DNA from: an uncultured Opitutales bacterium
GTDB taxonomy: Bacteria; Verrucomicrobiota; Verrucomicrobiia; Opitutales; UBA2995
Length of the DNA stretch: 8,457 bases
Assembly (NCBI GenBank): GCA_937920335.1
Contig: CALGUT010000795.1
Coordinates: 1 to 8,457, forward strand
Reading direction: 5' to 3'
In this document: positions 1 to 6,762 of the stretch, piece after piece
How positions within the stretch are numbered: position 1 is the first letter of the stretch
Layout of the letters: every line of letters begins with the position of its first letter
Made by a program: the position numbers and the translations under genes
The notes under the pieces: generated by a model
Databases searched by the model: none
Seen by the model: the letters and a program-made list of their open reading frames with translations, nothing else
What the model was told of the DNA's origin: nothing

Positions 1-15
1 ATCGTCTTTAAGTAA

Positions 16-37
16 GGGCGACCATGGCGGTCCTTTT
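16..37 (+). terminator. possible weak terminator of an upstream gene
   Basis: GACC at 20-23 pairs with GGTC at 29-32 around the loop ATGGC. The stem can be extended past a bulged C19 by G18-C33 and G-T pairs, and it is followed by TTTT at 34-37. In-frame stops occur just before it (TAA at 9-11 and TAA at 13-15), so an unseen plus-strand gene may end at the left edge. The stem is short and bulged, so the call is tentative. Only 24 bases separate the T-run from the next start codon, which leaves little room for a separate promoter. Confidence 0.35.
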
Positions 38-61
38 AGCCATCTACTTTTCTAATATTCA

Positions 62-1240
62 ATGAACAAACCAGAACATAGCAGAAGAACCTTTCTCAAA
101 GAAACGGTTGCCACATCCATCGGTCTGGCCATGACCCCCGCACTATTGGAAGGAGAAACGAAAGCTCCCAATCCTCACAGCTCGACTGAGGCCGCTTCGC
201 AGGAATGGCGCAACAAGCAACCCGATATGGCCTACCGCATGTATGGGAATAGCGGTATGATGCTTTCGGAAATTGTCCAGGGAACCGCGCTGTGGAAAGA
301 TGAAAGCTACGTAAAGGCCTTTGAAGTGGGTTACGAGAGGGGAGTAAATTTTATCGATACCTCTCCTGCCTATGAGCAGGGCGAGGCAGAAAAGTTGGTC
401 GGCGCTTATCTGAAACATTCAGGAAATAGGGACAAACTGTTCGTTTCCAATAAAATCAGTTTCTATGATGAATATCTTCAACGGCTCTCAAACGACATCC
501 TCAAAGGGCTTCCGAGTGAAAAACAGGAGTCTTTGAGGAAGCGAGCCAGGGATCTGATCGCTGAGCGCGGCATTCTTAAACCCGGTCATCATTTCAGGTA
601 TTGGGACAAGCAAGAGGAGAAAATTGAGGCGACTTATATTCGGTATCTGGTGACACAAGAATATGGAGGGCTGAAAAAGTGGAAATCGGATATCAAGAAA
701 CGCATGCGCGAACTGGTGGATAATTCATTGAAAGCCACGGAGACAGATCATTTCGACTTACTTTATTGTCCTCACGGAGAGGCCATGCCCGAGATGTTGG
801 AAGATGAAAACATCAGGGAGGTGCTCGAAGAATTGAAGGAAAAAGGACTGATTCGGTTTGCAGCTCTATCCATGCACAATGATGTGGACGGTATTCTGGC
901 GAAGGCGATCGATCTTGGTTTCTATGACGGAGCGATGTTCGCTTACAATATCGGTAACCACGCCGCCTTGGATCGCCTGATCTATCAAGCGAACAAAAAA
1001 GGGATGGGCATCGTTGCCATGAAAGTTGCCCGTATTATTAGCATGGAAGATACGCCTCAGTGGCGTATAGATAAATTAAATACGGCTATCCAAAAAGATA
1101 TGTCGATACATGCGAAGGCCTATTTGTGGGCGCTTCAAAATCCCAATATCTCCTGCTGTATATCGGACATGGTAACTCCCGAAATGGTTCTCGATAATAC
1201 GTCGGTGGCGGGATTAAAGGTCGATATTCCGCATATATAG
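62..1240 (+). CDS. Tat-exported aldo/keto reductase family protein
   Basis: Aldo/keto reductases are (beta/alpha)8 barrels that reduce or oxidise carbonyls with NADP(H). This 392-residue protein starts with a textbook twin-arginine motif, SRRTFLK at residues 7-13, then a hydrophobic stretch to about residue 29, so it should be exported folded to the periplasm. The family's catalytic tetrad is visible: Asp99 and Tyr104 (FIDTSPAY), Lys131 (VSNKIS) and His238 (LLYCPHG). Lys-to-His spacing is 107 residues against about 33 in classical members (Lys84, His117), which marks a charged, helix-like insertion at roughly 133-210. The C-terminal block that normally binds the cofactor phosphate reads SDMVTPEMVLDN (367-378) rather than a Gly-containing, basic motif. 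The ATG has no Shine-Dalgarno sequence upstream; it is chosen because the Tat signal starts directly after it. A terminator at 1255-1279 separates it from the next gene. Substrate unknown. Confidence 0.88.
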   Translation: MNKPEHSRRTFLKETVATSIGLAMTPALLEGETKAPNPHSSTEAASQEWRNKQPDMAYRMYGNSGMMLSEIVQGTALWKDESYVKAFEVGYERGVNFIDTSPAYEQGEAEKLVGAYLKHSGNRDKLFVSNKISFYDEYLQRLSNDILKGLPSEKQESLRKRARDLIAERGILKPGHHFRYWDKQEEKIEATYIRYLVTQEYGGLKKWKSDIKKRMRELVDNSLKATETDHFDLLYCPHGEAMPEMLEDENIREVLEELKEKGLIRFAALSMHNDVDGILAKAIDLGFYDGAMFAYNIGNHAALDRLIYQANKKGMGIVAMKVARIISMEDTPQWRIDKLNTAIQKDMSIHAKAYLWALQNPNISCCISDMVTPEMVLDNTSVAGLKVDIPHI

Positions 1241-1254
1241 GGCTCGTTGGTTCT

Positions 1255-1279
1255 AATGGGTAGTCGACTACTCATTTTT
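1255..1279 (+). terminator. rho-independent terminator after the aldo/keto reductase gene
   Basis: Positions 1255-1263 pair with 1268-1276 (nine pairs, one of them G-T) around a TCGA loop. The stem runs directly into five T residues at 1275-1279. The hairpin lies 14 bases after the TAG stop. The arms are nearly perfect inverted repeats centred on GTCGAC, so a protein-binding palindrome is a less likely alternative. Confidence 0.72.
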
Positions 1280-1429
1280 CCATGGAGCTCTGAGGCTTCC
1301 TCTATGGTTTGGTCTTTCGGGAGTCCGATAAAATAAGGATGAACCTTTGATTGACCCTGCCAAAGAAATATCGACGATTTTTTGTAAGGTTCGGTATCCG
1401 TGTCCTCCCTGAAAACTACCCTAATCATT
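1280..1429 (+). other. intergenic leader region upstream of the thuA-like gene
   Basis: This 150-base gap follows the terminator and must hold the promoter of the downstream gene if that gene is transcribed separately. CCATGGAG at 1280-1287 pairs with CTCTATGG at 1300-1307 (one G-T pair, 12-base loop), and a small TCGG/CCGA hairpin lies at 1317-1328. A TAAAAT at 1329-1334 resembles a -10 box, but its best -35 partner (TTGGTC, 1309-1314) is only 14 bases away. A TTGACC at 1351-1356 has no convincing -10. I cannot name a promoter with confidence. Confidence 0.3.
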
Positions 1430-2500
1430 ATGAAGTTACTATTAGTTCCAGTTTTGTTGCTTATTTCTATGTTAACCGCGTGTACCAAGCACCACCAAGT
1501 CAAGCAGTGGCTTGAGTTTGAGGGCTCAAATGGAGTCGGAAGTGGTAAGCACATCGTTCTGATCGCTGGAGACGAGGAATATCGCTCCGAGGAAGCCATG
1601 CCACAGCTGGCCAAGATTTTATCTACCCGCCACGGATTCGAATGCACCGTTCTGTTTTCTCAGGATCCGGAGAAACCGGGTATCGTGGATCCCAATCACC
1701 AGACGAATATCCCTAACCTGGCTGCGCTGGATGATGCGGATCTTATGATTATTGCCACCCGTTTCAGGAGCCCAACGGATGAGCAGATGAAGCACATCGA
1801 CGATTATTTGAAGGCGGGTAAACCCGTCGTTGGCATGCGGACAGCGACTCATGCTTTCAACGTGCCTGAAGGTTCAACTTATGAGCACTACAGCTTTAAT
1901 TATAAGGGCGACAAAGCCGATTGGAAAAACGGCTTTGGTGAACTGGTATTAGGTACTACCTGGGTCTCGCACCATGGCTGGCACAAGAAGGAAGCGACTC
2001 GTGGAATTGGGATCGGTCAGCATGAGATTCTCAATGGAATTGAACCGGGAAGTATTTTTGGAGAATCCGATGTCTATGGCGTGACCTGGCGTGTAGACAA
2101 TGACTGCGTACCTATTGTTATGGGGCAAGTGCTTGCCGGTATGGAAACGGATAGCCCAGCCATCGGTCCCGGGCCTTACGAAACAGTTCCTAGTTATGGA
2201 AAGCATGAAGGTTTTCATAAGAATGACCCGATGATGCCTGTCACCTGGGTGAAATCTTATCAGATTCCCGGAGGTAAGAATGGCAAAGCGTTTACCACGA
2301 CTATGGGTGCTTCGATGGAACTCCTCCATGAGGGAACTCGGCGTATGATCGTGAACGGTGTTTTATGGAGTCTCGATATTCCGGTTCCTGAAGAGGGAGC
2401 GGCGGCTGATATCGTAGGTAAGTTTGAGCCTACGATGTATGGGTTTTTGAATGACCCTTACTTTGATGAGAATGTCATCTACGTCACGGACTTCGAGTAA
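1430..2500 (+). CDS. ThuA-like domain lipoprotein
   Basis: ThuA-like proteins (first named from trehalose utilisation in rhizobia) have a class I glutamine-amidotransferase-like fold and are common beside sugar oxidoreductases in PVC bacteria; the reaction of this subgroup is not settled. A GTG at 1400 would give 366 residues, but the ATG at 1430 places a clean signal at the N-terminus: MKLLLVPVLLLISMLTAC with lipobox L15-T-A-C18, so I prefer the 356-residue form. Residue 19 is Thr, not Asp, which in the enterobacterial rule favours the outer membrane. The domain spans about 40-315: first strand HIVLIAGDEEYRSEE (41-55), DADLMIIATRFRS (102-114), the turn VVGMRTATHAF (133-143), and a His-rich segment SHHGWHKK (180-187) followed by HEILNGI. 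These blocks are typical of the family; no amidotransferase Cys nucleophile is seen. It lies 34 bases before the haem-protein gene, so the two are probably co-transcribed and used together. Confidence 0.88.
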   Translation: MKLLLVPVLLLISMLTACTKHHQVKQWLEFEGSNGVGSGKHIVLIAGDEEYRSEEAMPQLAKILSTRHGFECTVLFSQDPEKPGIVDPNHQTNIPNLAALDDADLMIIATRFRSPTDEQMKHIDDYLKAGKPVVGMRTATHAFNVPEGSTYEHYSFNYKGDKADWKNGFGELVLGTTWVSHHGWHKKEATRGIGIGQHEILNGIEPGSIFGESDVYGVTWRVDNDCVPIVMGQVLAGMETDSPAIGPGPYETVPSYGKHEGFHKNDPMMPVTWVKSYQIPGGKNGKAFTTTMGASMELLHEGTRRMIVNGVLWSLDIPVPEEGAAADIVGKFEPTMYGFLNDPYFDENVIYVTDFE

Positions 2501-2534
2501 GTCTTTAAGTGACTCATTTTAATAGTTATAAGTT

Positions 2535-5500
2535 ATGTACAAGAAACTCTTGTTGGTATTTGTATTCGCGGGGTGTTTGGATGGTGTATTCGCCAATCCT
2601 CTGCCACTCAAAGTAAAGAAGAACGAGAATATCGTTCTTATCGGTAATGGCCTAGGAGAGCGAATGGTCTACTTTCCGTATTTCGAAACGGAGCTTCAGC
2701 GTCGGTATTCGGATTCGAAGCTGATTGTAAGGAATATTTGTCATCCGGGTGACACCCCGGCCTTTCGCCCTCATCCGTCCCGCGAGACGCAGTGGGCGTT
2801 TCCGGGAGCTGAGGCATTCCATCCGCAGCATCAAATTCATACCGGGATCGGTCATTATCCGTATCCCGATGAGTGGCTCACCATGTTGGAGGCGGATACG
2901 GTATTGGGATTCTTTGGTTTTAATGAGTCCTTCGACGGAATCGCAAAAGCGGATGGTTTTTACTACGAACTCGATGCGTTTATCACTCATACACTGGAAC
3001 AAAAGTATAACGGGAAATCTGCACCCCGTCTTGTGCTGGTTTCGCCGATCGCATTTGAGGATTTGTCCGACACGATGGATCTCCCGAATGGCGTAGAAGA
3101 AAATAAACGCCTGGCGGCTTACACGGCTGCCATGAAACGGGCCGCCCGAGATCATGGAGTAGGATTTATTGATTTGTTCACACCAACCAAGGCTTTGTAT
3201 GAGGCGAAAGTGAATCCTCAAACAATTAACGGATTCTCAATGTCGGATGAAGGCTATCGCAATCTGTCGGTTATCCTGGCTGATGCATTATACGGCCAAG
3301 CAAGTGCCAGTTCGTTTGCTTCCGAAGACTTGGTGTATGATGTCGTGGCCGACAAGAACTGGTTTTGGTTCAATGATTACCGTATGTTGAACGGCGTTCA
3401 CGTGTATGGCCGTCGTTACAAACCCTATGGCGATAAGAACTACCCGGAAGAAATTGCGAAGATTCGTGAAATGACGAGCCTTCGAGATGCAAAGATTCAT
3501 GAAGTCGTTCAAGGAAATACCGAAGACGTCTCAGTGGATGATTCTAAAACGCGCGAGCTCGCACCTACTGAGACCAATTTCGATTTTCCAATCGAGTTTC
3601 TGGATGTTGATAAAGCGCTTGAGCATTTTACGATGCCTGAAGGCTACAAGATCGATCTGTTTGCGTCGGAGTCTGAGTTTCCCGATCTGAGGAATCCGGT
3701 ACAAATGTCGTTTGATAATAAAGGAAGAATGTGGGTTTCGACGCTTCCTTCTTACCCGCATTACAAACCGGGTGATGAGCGTCCGAATGATAAGATATTG
3801 ATTTTTGAGGACACCGATGGAGACGGACGGGCGGATAAACAGACTGTATTTGCAGATGGACTACATCTGCCAATCGGTTTTGAGCTGGCTCCTGAAGGTG
3901 TTTATGTTTCGCAAGAACCTAACTTGGTCTTATTGGTGGATTATGATGGAGACGATCAGGCGGATCGCCAGGAGTTGTTGCTGCATGGGTTCGATTCGCA
4001 TGATACTCACCATGCGATATCTGCGTTTAGCGCGGATGCATCAGGTGCCTTTTACATGAATGAAGGACGGTTTCTTCATTCCCAAGTGGAAACCCCTTAT
4101 GGGCCAGAGCGTTGCACGGATGGTGGAGTCTGGCGTTTCGATCCGAAGAGCTGGAAGTTAGAGCGGTTCATGCAGGTAGACGTTTCGAATCCTTGGGGAA
4201 TCGCATTTGACGAATGGGGGCAGAATTTCCTTTCCGACGCCTCTCCAGGCGCTAACTGGTGGTCACTGCCGCTGTCAGCGAAAGTTCCTTACGGAATGGA
4301 AATTGAAAAACTTGAGCAATTCACGACTCACCGTGTGCGTCCAACATCGGGTACGGAGTTTCTTTATTCCAGGCATTTTCCTGAAGAGGTTCAGGGAGAT
4401 TTCCTTATCTGTAATTCAATCGGTTTTCTTGGAGTCAAACAGCATAAGATCTGGGAAGATGGAGCGGGTTACACCGGTGAGCTTCGTCAGGACTTGGTGT
4501 ATTCGGATGACCCGAACTTCCGTCCCTGTGAGATCGAAACAGCGCCGGATGGATCACTCTACATCATTGATTGGCACAATCCGTTGATTGGCCATATGCA
4601 GCATTCTGCTCGTGATCCCAATCGGGACAACGATCACGGCCGTGTCTACCGTATAACCTACCCATCTCGGCCTCTACTTGAGCCGGCTGAGATAGACGGT
4701 GCACCACTGACACAACTGTTTGAAAATCTGAAAGAGCATGAGTATCGTACGCGTTACCGGACTCGTCGTGAGATTCGCGGGCACGATGCTAATACCGTGC
4801 TACCGGCGATCAAGAAATGGGCCGCAAAACTCGATAAGAACGATCCGGATTACGATCGTCATTTGCTGGAAGCACTCTGGGTCACTTGGGGGCAAAATCA
4901 GGTCGACGAAAAACTACTGGGGCAATGTCTTGCCAGCGACTCTTATGAACTCCGTTCGGCTGCGGTTCGCGTCCTTCGCTATGCGTATCCTAAGATTTCG
5001 GGTTACCAAGATTTATTTATGAAGGCGGCTTTGGACGAGCATCCACGCGTGCGTTTGGAATCTGTCGTAGCTGCTTCTTGGATGGATAATGATATCGGAG
5101 CTATGATCGCAGCTGAAGGATTGAAACAGCCGATCACCAAGTGGATGGGGCCCACCTATGAATCAATCATGTGGACCTTGGGTGATGAGATCGAAACCTT
5201 GGCATTATTAGGGAAATTGGATGTGAAGTCTAATCCGACTTTAGCCACTTACCTCGACGGATCTCTTGAGTTCTATGATAAGAACAAGAAAGTTAAGGCT
5301 CAGAATGTTCCTCAGACGAACGTGCCAGCTGCTGCCGTTGAGGTGTTTAATCTCGGTAAAGAGGTGTATAGTCGCGATGCCCACTGCATCACTTGTCACG
5401 GAGCAAATGGCAAAGGGGCTATTGAAAATATCTATCCACCACTGAGTGTAAACAAGTGGTTGAATGGCAGTGAGGATCGTTTAATAAAAATGGTGCTTAA

Positions 5501-5762
5501 AGGACTATGGGGCCCAATCGAGGTGAATGGGAAAGTCTATGATCCCACGAATGGGGTGCCTCCAATGACTGGGTTTGAAGGCATATTAACAGACGAAGAA
5601 ATCGCCGCCGTAATCACCTACGTAAAGATTCAATTCGGCAATCCCAAAGGTCTATCCAAGGTGGTTGATCCTTCCGATGTCGCTCGCGTTCGCGAGGAGG
5701 TGAAGGACAAAACCGGTTTTTACATGGTAGACGAAATTTTGGAATTGCATCCACACGATTAA
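2535..5762 (+). CDS. PVC-type multidomain haem c protein (membrane-bound dehydrogenase family)
   Basis: This 1075-residue exported protein has the layout of the Pirellula/Verrucomicrobium 'membrane-bound dehydrogenase' family. In order: signal peptide 1-20 (possible cut after VFA; FAGC at 11-14 could instead be a weak lipobox); an SGNH-hydrolase-like domain about 30-255; a conserved linker with NGVHVYGRRYKPYG (286-299); a beta-propeller of the glucose/sorbosone-dehydrogenase type about 355-710, with DTDGDGRAD (426-434) and DYDGDDQAD (469-477) resembling calcium loops, and DTHH at 490-493; HEAT-like helices about 725-905; and a C-terminal cytochrome c with C951-I-T-C954-H955 and probable axial Met1011 (PPMTGF). 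The likely role is oxidation of a sugar-like substrate in the envelope, with electrons passed to the haem; this is inferred from the family. The SGNH triad appears lost (GNG for GDS; N232 and S235 for Asp and His). The ATG lacks a Shine-Dalgarno sequence but directly precedes the signal. A strong terminator follows. Confidence 0.9.
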   Translation: MYKKLLLVFVFAGCLDGVFANPLPLKVKKNENIVLIGNGLGERMVYFPYFETELQRRYSDSKLIVRNICHPGDTPAFRPHPSRETQWAFPGAEAFHPQHQIHTGIGHYPYPDEWLTMLEADTVLGFFGFNESFDGIAKADGFYYELDAFITHTLEQKYNGKSAPRLVLVSPIAFEDLSDTMDLPNGVEENKRLAAYTAAMKRAARDHGVGFIDLFTPTKALYEAKVNPQTINGFSMSDEGYRNLSVILADALYGQASASSFASEDLVYDVVADKNWFWFNDYRMLNGVHVYGRRYKPYGDKNYPEEIAKIREMTSLRDAKIHEVVQGNTEDVSVDDSKTRELAPTETNFDFPIEFLDVDKALEHFTMPEGYKIDLFASESEFPDLRNPVQMSFDNKGRMWVSTLPSYPHYKPGDERPNDKILIFEDTDGDGRADKQTVFADGLHLPIGFELAPEGVYVSQEPNLVLLVDYDGDDQADRQELLLHGFDSHDTHHAISAFSADASGAFYMNEGRFLHSQVETPYGPERCTDGGVWRFDPKSWKLERFMQVDVSNPWGIAFDEWGQNFLSDASPGANWWSLPLSAKVPYGMEIEKLEQFTTHRVRPTSGTEFLYSRHFPEEVQGDFLICNSIGFLGVKQHKIWEDGAGYTGELRQDLVYSDDPNFRPCEIETAPDGSLYIIDWHNPLIGHMQHSARDPNRDNDHGRVYRITYPSRPLLEPAEIDGAPLTQLFENLKEHEYRTRYRTRREIRGHDANTVLPAIKKWAAKLDKNDPDYDRHLLEALWVTWGQNQVDEKLLGQCLASDSYELRSAAVRVLRYAYPKISGYQDLFMKAALDEHPRVRLESVVAASWMDNDIGAMIAAEGLKQPITKWMGPTYESIMWTLGDEIETLALLGKLDVKSNPTLATYLDGSLEFYDKNKKVKAQNVPQTNVPAAAVEVFNLGKEVYSRDAHCITCHGANGKGAIENIYPPLSVNKWLNGSEDRLIKMVLKGLWGPIEVNGKVYDPTNGVPPMTGFEGILTDEEIAAVITYVKIQFGNPKGLSKVVDPSDVARVREEVKDKTGFYMVDEILELHPHD

Positions 5763-5796
5763 TCGCGTTCGCTTTAAGTCTGCTACCAAACTTATG

Positions 5797-5829
5797 GACC
5801 TGTCTCTTGGTAGGAGGCAGGTCTTTTTT
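5797..5829 (+). terminator. rho-independent terminator of the thuA-like/haem-protein unit
   Basis: Positions 5797-5807 pair with 5813-5823 (eleven pairs, two of them G-T, with a perfect GACCTG/CAGGTC base) around the five-base loop TGGTA, and six T residues follow at 5824-5829. It begins 34 bases after the stop codon. An upstream segment, CTACCAA at 5783-5789, is complementary to TTGGTAG at 5807-5813, so it can pair with the loop and its closing pair. Confidence 0.88.
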
Positions 5830-5888
5830 ATGTACGGATTTCTCGGAGTAACTGAGTTTTCATTTTTAAATGAAATAAAATTACTGCT

Positions 5889-5909
5889 GCTTTCAACCGT
5901 GGCTGAAGC
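5889..5909 (-). terminator. weak hairpin after the isomerase-like gene
   Basis: Read on the minus strand just after the TAA stop, GCTTCAGC pairs with GTTGAAAGC (eight pairs, one G-T, one bulged A) around a four-base loop. A T-rich stretch (TTTTATTT, plus-strand 5873-5880) starts eight bases beyond the stem, further than in a standard terminator. It may slow or end minus-strand transcription before it meets the opposing unit, but the call is weak. Confidence 0.3.
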
Positions 5910-5914
5910 GGAAA

Positions 5915-6718
5915 TTACTTAACCTGTTTCCAAGCGGCCATAGACCTTTGCAGGTGAACATTGTCTGGTTGATCTATGTTATAGCACTGCAGGAGTACCG
6001 GGCCTTTATAGTTGATCTCATCGAGAAGATCGAGCGCGCGGCTGGTGTCGAAGCTTCCTTCACCTAGCGGTTGTATGAGTTGATCCCAGTTCATGGACTG
6101 AGTGTCACCCCGATCTGCTCCGTTTACTGACACTAGAAAGAGGTTCGCCGCAGCAGATTGCAGGGTAGCCTCCAAGTCCGCCTCATCATTCTGCTTGAGA
6201 AAATGACACAGGTTAAACGAGACACCGACATGGGATTCATTGATGAGTTTGGTGAATTGCAGCGCTGTGGCGACCGTATCGATCTTGAATCCATAATGCG
6301 GGTAGAGCGCGACCCGCAGGTCATTAGTTTTTGCCAAAGTAGAGATCGTCCGGATCGCTTCGAGTGCGATTTTGTCAGAGGTCTCACCGACTATCGTTAG
6401 CCAGATGACTGTGTTGCGACCTCTCAGAACTCGGATCTCATCCATGACGACTTGAGGAATCGGGCACCCGTCCGGTGTGGCTCTCAGTACGACGTAGGTG
6501 GCGTAAAGCTGGAGGTCTGCCTTGTCCAATTCGATTAAAAATTCCTGCGTATCCCCTGGCCTCCAGGTTGTGCCGTTGTAACCGAGTTCTTTGAGGGCAG
6601 CTACTTTATCCTGATAGCTTTCAAAGTCGTTTAAGCCGTTATCGAAGGGCGCAAACTCACGACTATGTACCAACGTGGTTATCAGGCTGGTTAAAAGAAA
6701 CAGTCTAAAATATTTCAT
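5915..6718 (-). CDS. exported sugar isomerase/epimerase-like TIM-barrel protein
   Basis: The 267-residue product resembles the xylose-isomerase-like / AP endonuclease family 2 barrel, whose usual members isomerise or epimerise sugars using a divalent metal. It starts with a Sec signal, MKYFRLFLLTSLITTLVHS (1-19), so it should act in the periplasm, unlike most of the superfamily. Barrel strands are recognisable: NGTTWRPGD (48-56), VALYPHYGF (136-144), HVGVSFNLCHFL (163-174), LFLVSVNGAD (193-202), and GPVLLQCYNI (239-248). At the places where the superfamily normally has Glu, Asp, His and Glu ligands I read Tyr139, Asn169, Asn199 and Gln244; His141, His172 and Asp202 remain. The NLCH, NGAD and LIQPLG...FD pattern is, as I recall it, shared by a PVC subgroup, so this looks like a family trait rather than decay. 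The ATG lies 44 bases after the symporter stop, with no clear ribosome binding site; the two are probably co-transcribed. Substrate unknown. Confidence 0.8.
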   Translation of the reverse strand: MKYFRLFLLTSLITTLVHSREFAPFDNGLNDFESYQDKVAALKELGYNGTTWRPGDTQEFLIELDKADLQLYATYVVLRATPDGCPIPQVVMDEIRVLRGRNTVIWLTIVGETSDKIALEAIRTISTLAKTNDLRVALYPHYGFKIDTVATALQFTKLINESHVGVSFNLCHFLKQNDEADLEATLQSAAANLFLVSVNGADRGDTQSMNWDQLIQPLGEGSFDTSRALDLLDEINYKGPVLLQCYNIDQPDNVHLQRSMAAWKQVK

Positions 6719-6762
6719 ATGAGATAGGGTTCCAGAGAATAGATCCGGTGGCTTATGTGTTT

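Noticed and set aside
53..58. TAATAT just before the reductase start, resembling a -10 box
   Set aside because: It ends only three bases before the ATG, so transcription would begin inside the gene, and no -35 element sits at a suitable distance.
1400..1429. GTG at 1400 as the start of the thuA-like protein
   Set aside because: It would add ten polar residues before a complete lipoprotein signal. The ATG at 1430 gives normal signal-peptide geometry, although a weak AAGG lies upstream of the GTG.
1135..1647. 170-codon minus-strand open frame across the gap and the start of the thuA-like gene
   Set aside because: The translation shows no recognisable family or signal, it overlaps two well-supported plus-strand genes, and it reads through the terminator hairpin.
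2495..2520. Possible hairpin with GAGT/ACTC or AGTC/GACT arms between the thuA-like and haem-protein genes
   Set aside because: Only four pairs form in either register, too weak to separate the two genes into different transcripts.
2652..3221. 189-codon minus-strand open frame inside the haem-protein gene
   Set aside because: It lies antisense to a domain with clear family motifs and has a low-complexity, Arg-rich translation typical of a shadow frame.
4207..4587. Alternative plus-strand frame of 126 codons within the haem-protein gene
   Set aside because: It is an out-of-frame reading of the propeller with a composition rich in Arg and Ser and no motif, so it gives no evidence of a frameshift or nested gene.
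5858..5875. A+T-rich palindrome TTTCATTT/AAATGAAA between the convergent genes
   Set aside because: The stem is almost all A-T with a two-base loop and no following T-run on either strand, so it is unlikely to be a terminator by itself.
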